Assembly (NCBI GenBank): GCA_022376925.1 | Contig: JAIOJX010000031.1 | Span: 142,060,854 to 142,124,853 of the forward strand | From: Tragulus kanchil | Lineage: Eukaryota > Chordata > Mammalia > Artiodactyla > Tragulidae | Reading direction: 5' to 3' | DNA: 64,000 nt | Shown here: positions 1 to 12,104 of the stretch, one piece after another | Layout of the letters: each line of letters starts with the position of its first letter | How positions within the stretch are numbered: the first letter of the stretch is position 1 | Program-made: the position numbers and the translations under genes | Notes under the pieces: model-generated | What the model saw: only the letters and a program-made list of their open reading frames with translations | Databases searched by the model: none | What the model was told of the DNA's origin: nothing

Positions 1-289
1 GTAGCCAAGAAGATGAATTACTCTGATTGGCTGATCCTAGGTCTCATAACTTTTTCCTGCAGGTAGGAAGAGGTAACGTCTATTTGATTTATAGAGGGGA
101 GAGGGATAGTGGAGAAATTGATATTAGTACCAGAACTATGCAAGCAAAAATTCTAATAATGGTTTTTTCTAAAGTCTTAGTCTGCAGACAAAAGTAAGAA
201 CTATCAGGGTGCTTCAGACCCTCTGTGACAGATTTAATATTTATCCTACTTCTTCCTTTTTTCTTAATGGAATATTATATCTATAGTCT

Positions 290-640
290 TACTTGGTCCT
301 CTTAATAGACAGAATATGTCTTCTGATCTTGGAATTGATCATGGGATCTATTTTAGCCAGTGGGACGTTGGCAGATGGGATGCACCCAAAAGTTTGAAAT
401 GTGCCAGTGCATTTGGGCTTGTTCTTTTCTAATCCTGTCAAGACCACCAGAAGAATATGCTTGGCTACCAATATACTGATTTGCATACTGATTTGCTATT
501 TTGAGCCAGCCCTAGCAAGGTTTAGACGAGTTGAACTCCAGGAGAACCACAGATATAATACATGAGTAAGAAATAAAGTTTATTGTTCTGTGATTTTGTG
601 ACCATTTGTTACATATCCATAGCCAACAAAGACATATCTG
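290..640 (+). mobile_element. MLT1-type MaLR LTR, partial
   Basis: This stretch follows the 3' half of an MLT1 LTR (ERVL-MaLR). A block near 355-430 reads like the conserved internal part (TGGGACGTTGGCAGATG and following). Near 500-640 comes the typical end: a 'gagccagcc' block, then AATAAAG at about 572, then a TTTGTGACCATTTGTTAC-like terminus. It is old and diverged and the 5' part is missing or unrecognisable. The family is assigned from remembered consensus features, not from a search. Confidence 0.7.
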
Positions 641-714
641 TTTCATATCTCATATCTAGCTATAATAGAGAATGAAGAATTAGAACACGTCTGATGATTT
701 CTGACTACTAGCTG
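641..714. other. Unique DNA before duplication A
   Basis: No gene or repeat is recognised. The block around 646-662 (CATATCTAGCTAT) reappears in the junction of duplication A at 1779-1792. The true start of copy 2 may therefore reach back here through a noisy, deleted stretch. Confidence 0.5.
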
Positions 715-2861
715 CATTTACTTGAAAATTATTTATTCATCTTTCTTCTCATCTGTCAGTCTGGACACCATGAACAAAAAGAGTAAAAATTATTTCTAAC
801 CTGGTCAAGGACATTTTCACCATATGAGAATTTACTTCTGGTGATACATATTTCTATGAACTTTTCCCAAACTCTGAATAAGAGTTTAGAATTTGTGTCC
901 TGAAATGCTTAATATTGAACATGGCTATAAAAGATCCACTGCTCTGAGCATGTTCCATAAAAATTACAATACTATTATGACTGTACTTAGGCATTTACAA
1001 ATCTGCCTTTATTCGGGTTTCAGCTGCTCAATGATGGAACGGTATTAATATCTTCAAGGATAAATGAGTTCATGCAGTCTTTCTGTATGCTTGGAGACTC
1101 TCTGATGGTGTCAGCTTTGCACAGTTGGCTTTCCACATAGAGTGATTTCTCTGTGACGTAGAAGGGTTGGAGAGATGCGCTGTTTTCATGCTATGATTTT
1201 TCTTCATTATACAAGGTTTGAGGTTGCCGGGAAAGAAACGCTTATGTAGGCTGCCTATTTAGTCTGAGGTGCAGACTTTCAAAGAAGGCATGAAAGGGGC
1301 AAAACGGTGGTCCCTAAAGGAACACGATCTGGCCTCACAGTCCTGACCTGACAAAGTGGATTTGCTTTGGTGAACTCATTAAAGAAGGCAGCATAGAGGT
1401 TAAGTGAGTAGACTTTGGAGTCAAACCCGTGTGGACATGAACGCCAGTCCTTGGTTGTGAGGGCTTAGGCACTTACGATGTTTATTTACACATTCATTTT
1501 ATTCACTGGTTCATTTATTGTTTAGGTCAAATTCTGTAGAAGCAGAGCTTGACTCAGGGATTAAATTGCACTTGATCTTCTGAGGGAGTGGTCTTAGGTG
1601 AAAATTGCAAGGCAGTGAGGGACAGGGTAGAGAAGAGAATGCCAGCCAAGGATGTGGTGCTAGGTAAGGTCTGAAGCTGACCTGATTTGTAGGATACTCT
1701 AAAGCATACTTTATTCCACAGAGGTACCCTTGTATTCAGGAAAAATGCTAGTCCTTATCTTTATATGTTGGTAAAATTCCATATCTAGCTATTTAAAAAA
1801 ACCTTGAAAATTATTTTTTTCATCTTTCTTCTCATCTGTCAGTCTGGACACCATGAACAAAAAGAGTAAAATTATTTCTAACCTGGTCAAGGACATTTTC
1901 ACCATATGAGAATTTACTTCTGGTGATACATATTTCTATGAACTTTTCCCAAACTCTGAATAAGAGTTTAGAATTTGTGTCCTGAAATGCTTAATATTGA
2001 ACATGGCTATAAAAGATCCACTGCTCTGAGCATGTTCCATAAAAATTACAATACTATTATGACTGTACTTAGGCATTTACAAATCTGCCTTTATTCGGGT
2101 TTCAGCTGCTCAATGATGGAACGGTATTAATATCTTCAAGGATAAATGAGTTCATGCAGTCTTTCTGTATGCTTGGAGACTCTCTGATGGTGTCAGCTTT
2201 GCACAGTTGGCTTTCCACATAGAGTGATTTCTCTGTGACGTAGAAGGGTTGGAGAGATGCGCTGTTTTCATGCTATGATTTTTCTTCATTATACAAGGTT
2301 TGAGGTTGCCGGGAAAGAAACGCTTATGTAGGCTGCCTATTTAGTCTGAGGTGCAGACTTTCAAAGAAGGCATGAAAGGGGCAAAACGGTGGTCCCTAAA
2401 GGAACACGATCTGGCCTCACAGTCCTGACCTGACAAAGTGGATTTGCTTTGGTGAACTCATTAAAGAAGGCAGCATAGAGGTTAAGTGAGTAGACTTTGG
2501 AGTCAAACCCGTGTGGACATGAACGCCAGTCCTTGGTTGTGAGGGCTTAGGCACTTACGATGTTTATTTACACATTCATTTTATTCACTGGTTCATTTAT
2601 TGTTTAGGTCAAATTCTGTAGAAGCAGAGCTTGACTCAGGGATTAAATTGCACTTGATCTTCTGAGGGAGTGGTCTTAGGTGAAAATTGCAAGGCAGTGA
2701 GGGACAGGGTAGAGAAGAGAATGCCAGCCAAGGATGTGGTGCTAGGTAAGGTCTGAAGCTGACCTGATTTGTAGGATACTCTAAAGCATACTTTATTCCA
2801 CAGAGGTACCCTTGTATTCAGGAAAAATGCTAGTCCTTATCTTTATATGTTGGTAAAATTC
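715..2861 (+). repeat. Direct duplication A (715-1779 and 1797-2861)
   Basis: Two near-identical copies of about 1065 bp lie head to tail, offset 1082-1083. The 17-base junction (1780-1796) contains a shortened, indel-rich version of the sequence upstream of copy 1. Differences are single-base indels in homopolymers near the start of copy 2 (T run at 1812-1820, A run near 1868). Content is unique DNA with a small MIR-like piece near 1400-1470. No gene is seen. Interpreted as an unmerged assembly overlap. Confidence 0.95.
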
Positions 2862-3195
2862 CCATAACCTAAAATAGACCATATTAACTGTTTTAAAGTG
2901 TACAGTTCACTAGCATTAAGTACAGTCACAATGTTCTGCAACCTTGGCCACTCTCTAATTTCAGAACTTTTCCTTTCCCTTAAAAGGAAATCCTATGCTG
3001 ATTAGTAGTCACTTTCACTCCTCCCTCCTCCCAGTCCCTGGAAACCATGAATTTTACCCATTCATATGTTGATGGATTTAGATTGCTTTCCTTGTTTTGG
3101 CTATGGTAAATAGTGCTACTATGAACACTGGGGTACATGTATCATTTTGAACTGTACTTTACTCCAGATACATGCCCAAGTGTGGAATTGAGAGC
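2853..3195 (-). mobile_element. Ancient L1 (L1M-type) 3' end
   Basis: The plus strand reads as the reverse complement of an old mammalian L1 3' region. It has an 'aagtgtacagttcactagcattaag'-like block near 2895, a 'ttgatggatttagattg'-like block near 3070, and a 'gctactatgaacactggggtacatgtatc'-like block near 3115. It is heavily diverged with an internal deletion. The same element recurs at 3943-4285 because of duplication B. Confidence 0.75.
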
Positions 3196-3942
3196 TTTAG
3201 CTGACATGCAAAATGTCCTGAGACTTAGGGGAAATCTGTGTTACTTGAAGGAAGGGAGTCTTTCTGGGCCTTGGCTAGTATGTTACTTGTTTATTTTAAA
3301 AATACTGAGTATCTACTACATGATGGGCTACACTAGCTGTGATGATGGGAATTAACAGAGGAAAATGATGGGATTCTATGATGAGGTATTGATTGAGTGA
3401 AAGATATTTCTGATGTGGATACTAAAAGAAGTAGTAGGGAATTACCTAATACGCTTGCTTTTAGAAGATATAGTTGGGGTCCTGCCATATAACCTCATCA
3501 CCTATCATTTCTGCTGAAGAATTTTGCTAGTAGCATCTGAGAGTCTTTGCCAAAGGCTTCTCTGGCTATGAGGGCAAGTGGGGTAGGAAGATAAAAGATT
3601 TTAGTCAAACCCGTGTGGACATGAACGCCAGTCCTTGGTTGTGAGGGCTGAAAATTTTTACACATTCATTTTATTCACTGGTTCATTTATTGTTTAGGTC
3701 AAATTCTGTAGAAGCAGAGCTTGACTCAGGGATTAAATTGCACTTGATCTTCTGAGGGAGTGGTCTTAGGTGAAAATTGCAAGGCAGTGAGGGACAGGGT
3801 AGAGAAGAGAATGCCAGCCAAGGATGTGGTGCTAGGTAAGGTCTGAAGCTGACCTGATTTGTAGGATACTCTAAAGCATACTTTATTCCACAGAGGTACC
3901 CTTGTATTCAGGAAAAATGCTAGTCCTTATCTTTATATGTTG

Positions 3943-4285
3943 GTAAAATTCCCATAACCTAAAATAGACCATATTAACTGTTTTAAAGTGTACAGTTCAC
4001 TAGCATTAAGTACAGTCACAATGTTCTGCAACCTTGGCCACTCTCTAATTTCAGAACTTTTCCTTTCCCTTAAAAGGAAATCCTATGCTGATTAGTAGTC
4101 ACTTTCACTCCTCCCTCCTCCCAGTCCCTGGAAACCATGAATTTTACCCATTCATATGTTGATGGATTTAGATTGCTTTCCTTGTTTTGGCTATGGTAAA
4201 TAGTGCTACTATGAACACTGGGGTACATGTATCATTTTGAACTGTACTTTACTCCAGATACATGCCCAAGTGTGGAATTGAGAGC
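3943..4285 (-). mobile_element. Ancient L1 3' end, second copy
   Basis: This is the 2853-3195 L1 fragment repeated at offset 1090 as part of duplication B. It is not an independent insertion. Confidence 0.75.
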
Positions 4286-4675
4286 TTTAGCTGACATGCA
4301 AAATGTCCTGAGACTTAGGGGAAATCTGTGTTACTTGAAGGAAGGGAGTCTTTCTGGGCCTTGGCTAGTATGTTACTTGTTTATTTTAAAAATACTGAGT
4401 ATCTACTACATGATGGGCTACACTAGCTGTGATGATGGGAATTAACAGAGGAAAATGATGGGATTCTATGATGAGGTATTGATTGAGTGAAAGATATTTC
4501 TGATGTGGATACTAAAAGAAGTAGTAGGGAATTACCTAATACGCTTGCTTTTAGAAGATATAGTTGGGGTCCTGCCATATAACCTCATCACCTATCATTT
4601 CTGCTGAAGAATTTTGCTAGTAGCATCTGAGAGTCTTTGCCAAAGGCTTCTCTGGCTATGAGGGCAAGTGGGGTG

Positions 4676-4872
4676 GATGTTTGTGCCTACGGAGCAGCCG
4701 CTAACCAATGATGAATAGGAGGTGGTGGATGCCCCCACATTCTTGGCCCTTACATGGATCAACTCTGAGATGTATTTTCCCATATAGACATCAACTCCAG
4801 TTGCCCATGTCGAAGGAACTCATTAATGTCCTTGGATTGACTTCTTTGACTCTCAGTCCTCCATTCTCTTCT
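4676..4872. other. Single-copy DNA between duplications B and C
   Basis: About 200 bases with short open frames on both strands (4595-4783 minus, 4708-4965 plus). There is no recognisable domain and no splice or start context to support a gene. Confidence 0.4.
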
Positions 4873-7148
4873 GGCACTTCTTTAGATAACTTCTTCAATC
4901 AAACACTTATACTTTCATATCTTAAGACATTCTCCTGGATGTTAAAGACATTTATCCTTCTATAAAGTAAAAGTCCATATTTTTATTATCTAGATAACAA
5001 CAAGCAGTTCTTCATTATGTTAAAATAAAACAAAATACTATATTAAAACGATAGCCCCAAATTCATATATCCATCAAATTTATTGAGCATTTTTTTTGAG
5101 CAATGGTAAGCAAAAATAAATATCAAACTCCATTCACTGAATATTACTTTCATATGAATAGGATTCATGTCATTAAATTGACTAGAATAAGCTTGGGATT
5201 TTTGTTTAAATGGTCTATCTTTCTTCCATTGCAATCATTCTAATACATTCATAACAGCATGATACAGTGTTGACTCAGCTGCCTTTTATTATTTTTTTGG
5301 TGATAGGATTAGGGATATTTAAAGGTTTATTGCTGATTTCTACTATTTTGTGTTTTCCAAATTTTCCTATAGTGAAAGTATTTACTTAAATAAATATTCT
5401 CTTTGCAAGCATTTTTCTTTCATTCTTCTAGAAGTAAGATTATGGTCTAAATTACATCTTATGCACAGCATACGATATACACAAAAATTCATTTCCTTGT
5501 TATAGTTCACAGAGAGATAGATCATGTTTCCCTCATCTTGGTGTCTACCCCACCCCCAACTTTTCCTGAGGATTTATCAAGAGACTTCCACACAGTATAT
5601 GTTTGATTAATAGAGATTGATTTAATTTGTTTTACGGAAATCAGTCACTTAGGGTATGCTTTATAATAATACTTATTTTAAAAGATCTGGTCAGAGGTCA
5701 CTCTTTCTATAATTTTCCACAATTTATCAATTGTAGCAGGGATGGCTAGTTATCCTATCACCAAAATGGTTTTCACTGCCCTTTCATGGGAGATAGAATT
5801 TTTGGAAAAAGTCCACCCTGCCAGAGAGCACTCTCCCCCACGCCCACTTCCTGCATCAGCTGCACTTTAAATGCCAAATACTAGCAACCTGCCATCAAAG
5901 GACACTTACCTTGCGCCCACAGTGCCATGCTGATCCAGCTATGAGAACTGTATTCACTTGATGTCACCTGCTACCACACACTGTGAAGTTAGTACTTGGG
6001 TAATCACCAGGCACTTCTTTAGATAACTTCTTCAATCAAACACTTATACTTTCATATCTTAAGACATTCTCCTGGATGTTAAAGACATTTATCCTTCTAT
6101 AAAGTAAAAGTCCATATTTTTATTATCTAGATAACAACAAGCAGTTCTTCATTATGTTAAAATAAAACAAAATACTATATTAAAACGATAGCCCCAAATT
6201 CATATATCCATCAAATTTATTGAGCATTTTTTTTGAGCAATGGTAAGCAAAAATAAATATCAAACTCCATTCACTGAATATTACTTTCATATGAATAGGA
6301 TTCATGTCATTAAATTGACTAGAATAAGCTTGGGATTTTTGTTTAAATGGTCTATCTTTCTTCCATTGCAATCATTCTAATACATTCATAACAGCATGAT
6401 ACAGTGTTGACTCAGCTGCCTTTTATTATTTTTTTGGTGATAGGATTAGGGATATTTAAAGGTTTATTGCTGATTTCTACTATTTTGTGTTTTCCAAATT
6501 TTCCTATAGTGAAAGTATTTACTTAAATAAATATTCTCTTTGCAAGCATTTTTCTTTCATTCTTCTAGAAGTAAGATTATGGTCTAAATTACATCTTATG
6601 CACAGCATACGATATACACAAAAATTCATTTCCTTGTTATAGTTCACAGAGAGATAGATCATGTTTCCCTCATCTTGGTGTCTACCCCACCCCCAACTTT
6701 TCCTGAGGATTTATCAAGAGACTTCCACACAGTATATGTTTGATTAATAGAGATTGATTTAATTTGTTTTACGGAAATCAGTCACTTAGGGTATGCTTTA
6801 TAATAATACTTATTTTAAAAGATCTGGTCAGAGGTCACTCTTTCTATAATTTTCCACAATTTATCAATTGTAGCAGGGATGGCTAGTTATCCTATCACCA
6901 AAATGGTTTTCACTGCCCTTTCATGGGAGATAGAATTTTTGGAAAAAGTCCACCCTGCCAGAGAGCACTCTCCCCCACGCCCACTTCCTGCATCAGCTGC
7001 ACTTTAAATGCCAAATACTAGCAACCTGCCATCAAAGGACACTTACCTTGCGCCCACAGTGCCATGCTGATCCAGCTATGAGAACTGTATTCACTTGATG
7101 TCACCTGCTACCACACACTGTGAAGTTAGTACTTGGGTAATCACCAGG
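4873..7148 (+). repeat. Direct duplication C (4873-6011 and 6010-7148)
   Basis: Two copies of 1139 bp abut with a 2-base shared GG at the join, offset exactly 1137. No internal difference was seen in the parts compared. Content is AT-rich unique DNA without a recognisable gene. The last ~260 bases are repeated a third time by duplication D. Confidence 0.95.
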
Positions 7149-7396
7149 ACCATTTCATCAGGGATCAACCTACTTTTGAAGAACAGGCTGGGATGATTTG
7201 ATAGCTTAGTGCAGAGTTCCCCTGGATGGTGGTCCAATCTTTTCATATCTTGTTATTCTCCATATGTGCACACACAAATAGTAACAATGGCAATAGCTAG
7301 TAATTATTTCATAAAAGTTTGAATTCTAATATTTCAAATAATAAGCCATTTTCATTTTTTTATAATTTTAAAAATCTGTAACCAGTCCTGTGTTAA

Positions 7397-7907
7397 TTTT
7401 ACCTATTTATTTATTAATTTATTCGCTATTCTGGGTTTTCACTGCTGCTTCAGGATCTTCTCCAGTTGCAGGGAGTGCGGGCTACTCTATAGTGGAGGTG
7501 AGCAGGCTTCTGGTTGCAGTGGCTTCTCTTGGTGTGGAGCTCGGGCTCTAGGGCTCACAGGCTTCAGTAGTTGCAGCACATGGGCTCCATAGTTGCAGCT
7601 CCAAGGCTTTAGAGCACAGGCTCAATTGTGGCTCATGGGCTTAGTTGCTCTGCAGTATGTGGGATCTTCTTGTTGCAGTGACTTTTCTTGTTGTGGAACT
7701 CAGGTTATAAGGCACACAGACTTCAACAGTTGTGGCACATGGGCTCCATGGTTGCGGCTCTGAGGCTCTAGCTCATAGGCTCCATCATTGTGGCTCACAG
7801 GCGTAGCTGCTCTGCAGCATGTGGGATCTTCCTGGATCAGGGGTCGAACTCGTGTCTCCTGCATTGGCAGGCGAACAATACACCACTGAGCTACCAGAGA
7901 AGCCTCC
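7397..7907 (-). mobile_element. CHR-type tRNA-derived SINE (long or composite)
   Basis: Read on the minus strand, a tRNA-like head starts at about 7907 (GAGGCTTCTCTGGTAGCTCA), with the B-box-like GAGTTCGACCCC near 7845. It continues through repeated 'gcaactatggagcccatg'-type units and ends in an AAATAAATTAATAAATAAAT-like tail at 7397-7425. At about 510 bp it is longer than a usual CHR SINE, so internal unit expansion or two fused copies is likely. The open frame inside (7700-7909, minus) is SINE sequence, not a gene. Confidence 0.8.
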
Positions 7908-8488
7908 ATTTTCGCTTTTTAATATTCTGTTCTAGACTTGGGCCATAGACAAGTGTCATTTTATGTGATTACAATAAGATGTCCTATCACCAAAATGGTT
8001 TTCACTGCCCTTTCATGGGAGATAGAATTTTTGGAAAAAGTCCACCCTGCCAGAGAGCACTCTCCCCCACGCCCACTTCCTGCATCAGCTGCACTTTAAA
8101 TGCCAAATACTAGCAACCTGCCATCAAAGGACACTTACCTTGCGCCCACAGTGCCATGCTGATCCAGCTATGAGAACTGTATTCACTTGATGTCACCTGC
8201 TACCACACACTGTGAAGTTAGTACTTGGGTAATCACCAGGACCATTTCATCAGGGATCAACCTACTTTTGAAGAACAGGCTGGGATGATTTGATAGCTTA
8301 GTGCAGAGTTCCCCTGGATGGTGGTCCAATCTTTTCATATCTTGTTATTCTCCATATGTGCACACACAAATAGTAACAATGGCAATAGCTAGTAATTATT
8401 TCATAAAAGTTTGAATTCTAATATTTCAAATAATAAGCCATTTTCATTTTTTTATAATTTTAAAAATCTGTAACCAGTCCTGTGTTAA

Positions 8489-8999
8489 TTTTACCTATTT
8501 ATTTATTAATTTATTCGCTATTCTGGGTTTTCACTGCTGCTTCAGGATCTTCTCCAGTTGCAGGGAGTGCGGGCTACTCTATAGTGGAGGTGAGCAGGCT
8601 TCTGGTTGCAGTGGCTTCTCTTGGTGTGGAGCTCGGGCTCTAGGGCTCACAGGCTTCAGTAGTTGCAGCACATGGGCTCCATAGTTGCAGCTCCAAGGCT
8701 TTAGAGCACAGGCTCAATTGTGGCTCATGGGCTTAGTTGCTCTGCAGTATGTGGGATCTTCTTGTTGCAGTGACTTTTCTTGTTGTGGAACTCAGGTTAT
8801 AAGGCACACAGACTTCAACAGTTGTGGCACATGGGCTCCATGGTTGCGGCTCTGAGGCTCTAGCTCATAGGCTCCATCATTGTGGCTCACAGGCGTAGCT
8901 GCTCTGCAGCATGTGGGATCTTCCTGGATCAGGGGTCGAACTCGTGTCTCCTGCATTGGCAGGCGAACAATACACCACTGAGCTACCAGAGAAGCCTCC
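8489..8999 (-). mobile_element. CHR-type SINE, second copy
   Basis: The 7397-7907 SINE repeated at offset 1092 by duplication D. It is identical in the parts compared and is not a separate insertion. Confidence 0.8.
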
Positions 9000-9001
9000 A
9001 T

Positions 9002-11200
9002 TTTCGCTTTTTAATATTCTGTTCTAGACTTGGGCCATAGACAAGTGTCATTTTTATGTGATTACAATAAGATGTCTATATTTTGTTCATTTCTTTTAAC
9101 ATTACTTGGCAGCATTTTCCCCCACAAGGGTTTGCCCAATGATTTTTAGAAAAATTTCAAGGGTAGACTCCTTCCAGTTGGAATGAGCTTTGATCCTCTG
9201 GGTTGAAACCATATTTGAAGACTCAAAAGAAGAGAGCTACTTTTAACTTCAGTTTTTTACTTAAAGTCATGGCCTCCTGGTTCCAGCTTCTTTCAGTCTT
9301 TCAGGGATTAATATGTTTGGATGATTGTCTCAAGCGGAAGGGTGCCATAGGAGACCAGGTGTAGGGCCTCGGCACTTGGCAATGTTTATTTATCATTTAT
9401 TTACTTGTGCATTCATTCAACAAACACTGCTTATCTTTTGCCTCCCTGACAGTGGTGACAATGTCCTCTGCATATCAGTGATGGAGCCCTGAGGTCATAA
9501 GGGATCAGGAGCAGGAAGGTGCAAGAGATGAATGAAGACTAGAGCTGAAGATGAGCAATTAGAAGTATTCTCATAAAACAAAGGTACTGGGTAGCTGACA
9601 TGAATGGAAGACCCCAAGCAGAGACTGGGGCATAATGAGAGGCACATCATCTAGTCCAGTAGATAGACAAGAGCCAGATAGGCCATAAAGGCTCAGCAGA
9701 CGTTCCAGATCAAAGGAGGGGGTGGTCAGGCATGAGAACGACAGATTTAAGGCATTAGTGCCAGTACAGATCCTGACAATGACAGCCAAGTCCTGCTTTG
9801 GTACTACTTTTTGGTTTTGTATGTTTTTTTAATTTAAATTTTATTCTTAAATACAGGAAAACTCCTCTACCACATTGTGATGGTTTCTGCCTTGGTACAT
9901 CTTGAATGTGGCCCCTGCGAAAGCAGAAAGCCCAAGCATGGAACTTTCCTGGTGGTCCAGTGGTTAAGAATCTGCCTTCCGGTGCAGGGGATGCAGGTTC
10001 AATCCCTGGTTGAAGAACTACAATCCCACAGGCCTCAGAGCAACTAAGCCTGCGTGCCACACCTATGGAGTCTCTGTGCTCTGAAGCAGATCTCCACAAG
10101 TGGTTTGCCCAAAACTTTCGCTTTTAATATTCTGTTCTAGACTTGGGCCATAGACAAGTGTCATTTTTATGTGATTACAATAAGATGTCTATATTTTGTT
10201 CATTTCTTTTAACATTACTTGGCAGCATTTTCCCCCACAAGGGTTTGCCCAATGATTTTTAGAAAAATTTCAAGGGTAGACTCCTTCCAGTTGGAATGAG
10301 CTTTGATCCTCTGGGTTGAAACCATATTTGAAGACTCAAAAGAAGAGAGCTACTTTTAACTTCAGTTTTTTACTTAAAGTCATGGCCTCCTGGTTCCAGC
10401 TTCTTTCAGTCTTTCAGGGATTAATATGTTTGGATGATTGTCTCAAGCGGAAGGGTGCCATAGGAGACCAGGTGTAGGGCCTCGGCACTTGGCAATGTTT
10501 ATTTATCATTTATTTACTTGTGCATTCATTCAACAAACACTGCTTATCTTTTGCCTCCCTGACAGTGGTGACAATGTCCTCTGCATATCAGTGATGGAGC
10601 CCTGAGGTCATAAGGGATCAGGAGCAGGAAGGTGCAAGAGATGAATGAAGACTAGAGCTGAAGATGAGCAATTAGAAGTATTCTCATAAAACAAAGGTAC
10701 TGGGTAGCTGACATGAATGGAAGACCCCAAGCAGAGACTGGGGCATAATGAGAGGCACATCATCTAGTCCAGTAGATAGACAAGAGCCAGATAGGCCATA
10801 AAGGCTCAGCAGACGTTCCAGATCAAAGGAGGGGGTGGTCAGGCATGAGAACGACAGATTTAAGGCATTAGTGCCAGTACAGATCCTGACAATGACAGCC
10901 AAGTCCTGCTTTGGTACTACTTTTTGGTTTTGTATGTTTTTTTAATTTAAATTTTATTCTTAAATACAGGAAAACTCCTCTACCACATTGTGATGGTTTC
11001 TGCCTTGGTACATCTTGAATGTGGCCCCTGCGAAAGCAGAAAGCCCAAGCATGGAACTTTCCTGGTGGTCCAGTGGTTAAGAATCTGCCTTCCGGTGCAG
11101 GGGATGCAGGTTCAATCCCTGGTTGAAGAACTACAATCCCACAGGCCTCAGAGCAACTAAGCCTGCGTGCCACAACTATGGAGTCTCTGTGCTCTGAAGC
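9002..11200 (+). repeat. Direct duplication E (9002-10087 and 10116-11200)
   Basis: Copies of about 1086 bp at offset 1113-1114. A T run is one shorter at the start of copy 2, and one base differs near the end (C near 10062, A near 11175). The 28-base filler 10088-10115 contains a block like CCACAAGGGTTTGCCCAA, which belongs about 110 bases inside the unit (near 9123). The end of copy 1 cuts a CHR SINE in the middle. Confidence 0.95.
9940..10087 (+). mobile_element. CHR-type SINE, cut by duplication join
   Basis: The head (GGAACTTTCCTGGTGGTCCA) and B-box region (GGTTCAATCCCTGG near 10000) are clear. The element stops abruptly at the end of copy 1 of duplication E. The full version is at 11053-11296. 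Confidence 0.85.
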
Positions 11201-11296
11201 CTTCACAACTACAGAGAAGGCCATGCACCTGAGTGAAGAGGCTTTGCAATGCAACAGAGACTCAATGCAGCCAAATAATAAGTATTTTTTAAAAAT
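11053..11296 (+). mobile_element. CHR-type SINE, full
   Basis: A tRNA-like head followed by 'gcaactaagcctgcgtgccac'-type units, ending 'gcagccaaataataagta'. It sits directly beside a second CHR SINE. The short AAGCCCAAGCATGG before it resembles AAGCCTAAGCATGATG after the second SINE (11587 on), so both went into the same short target. Confidence 0.85.
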
Positions 11297-11306
11297 GAAG
11301 CCTAAG

Positions 11307-11585
11307 GAGTTTCCCTGGTGGTCCAGTGGGTAAAGAGTCCACCTTGCAGTCCAAGGGGCACTGGTTCCATCCCTGGCCCAGAAGATCCCACATGCCACAG
11401 AGCGGTTGGACTGGTGTGTCCAATTATGAGCCAGCACTCTGGAGTGCGTGCACCCAGAGCTGGTGCTCTGCAACAAGAGAGGCCACTGCAATGGGAGGTC
11501 CACACATGTCAAAGAATAAAAAGATTGATGAAAATAAATATAAATTAAAGAAGCATGATGGGGAAAAGGAAAAAAAAATAAAAAG
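11307..11585 (+). mobile_element. Second CHR-type SINE with target-site duplication
   Basis: Starts GAGTTTCCCTGGTGGTCCAG and ends in an A-rich tail. A 10-base target-site duplication, GAAGCCTAAG, flanks it at 11297-11306 and 11586-11595. Open frames across it on both strands (for example the minus frame 10868-11512) are read-through of two SINEs plus unique DNA, not genes. Confidence 0.85.
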
Positions 11586-11639
11586 GAAGCCTAAGCATGA
11601 TGTATCTGTGATCTGCTGCTAGGATCTCTGAGAGCCTCA

Positions 11640-11865
11640 TGGACTTGAGCCAGGCTACCTGGCTCTGAGTCCCTGTTGAAACTAAATGATCTTAGGTAAG
11701 TTACTTAACCTCCCAAGAAGGCCACAGTTTTCGGATTCATAAAATGGTGATGACCTATAAGTGCTTAGCTCATAGGGTTGTCCTGAGGCCTAACTAATTC
11801 ATCCTTGTGCTTAGAAGAGTGACTGGCACAAAGTCAGTACTTATATAAGAGTTATTAAATAAAGT
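11640..11865 (+). mobile_element. MIR SINE, near full length
   Basis: Shows the MIR order: a diverged tRNA-like head, a 'gatcttaggtaagttacttaacctccc' block (about 11688), 'ataaaatggtgatgacc' (about 11740), the core, and 'tggcacaaagtcagtact' towards the 3' end. An old mammalian insertion. Confidence 0.8.
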
Positions 11866-12104
11866 AATACACAGTGAAAGGATGCATTTCCTGACAGTTC
11901 TTGGTGAATTCTTTTCAGTGTTCATAACCACCATCACTTGTGGAAGTTTAGATGTCCAAACAAACTGATCCTCTTTCTAATTACCGACCATGTGGCTCCC
12001 TCCAGCCCTCACCATGGGGACCACCATTTTCTTACCTGTCTTTCCCAGCAATGGGTGCCTTCACTGTTGTGTCCTCTTGACTAGTGAGCCAGTTGGAAAC
12101 ATCT

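Larger units (their letters stand above)
2501..4675 (+). repeat. Direct duplication B (2501-3585 and 3603-4675)
   Basis: Copies are about 1085 and 1073 bp; the offset is 1102 at first and 1090 after a 12-base loss at about 3650 in copy 2. The junction 3586-3602 reads as a corrupted version of 2487-2501. The pair overlaps duplication A, so 2501-2861 is present three times (about 1419-1779, 2501-2861, 3603-3951). Content is unique DNA plus an old L1 end. Confidence 0.95.
6889..9075 (+). repeat. Direct duplication D (6889-7983 and 7981-9075)
   Basis: Copies of about 1095 bp abut directly, offset 1092, rising to 1093 after one extra T near 9055 (a homopolymer difference next to the end of copy 1). 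The pair carries the CHR-type SINE of 7397-7907 into a second copy. Sequence 5752-6010 is present three times (also about 6889-7148 and 7981-8240). Confidence 0.95.

Noticed and set aside
3137..4445. Pairs of identical small proteins suggesting tandem gene families (for example 3137 and 4227, 22435 and 23540, 36533 and 37621)
   Set aside because: Identity extends through the surrounding non-coding DNA and stops at duplication borders. The frames are passengers.
10868..11512. The longest open frame (214 codons, minus strand)
   Set aside because: It runs through two CHR SINEs and adjacent unique DNA. Shorter versions occur at 9755-10099 because of duplication E. No domain, and the sequence is explained by SINE units.
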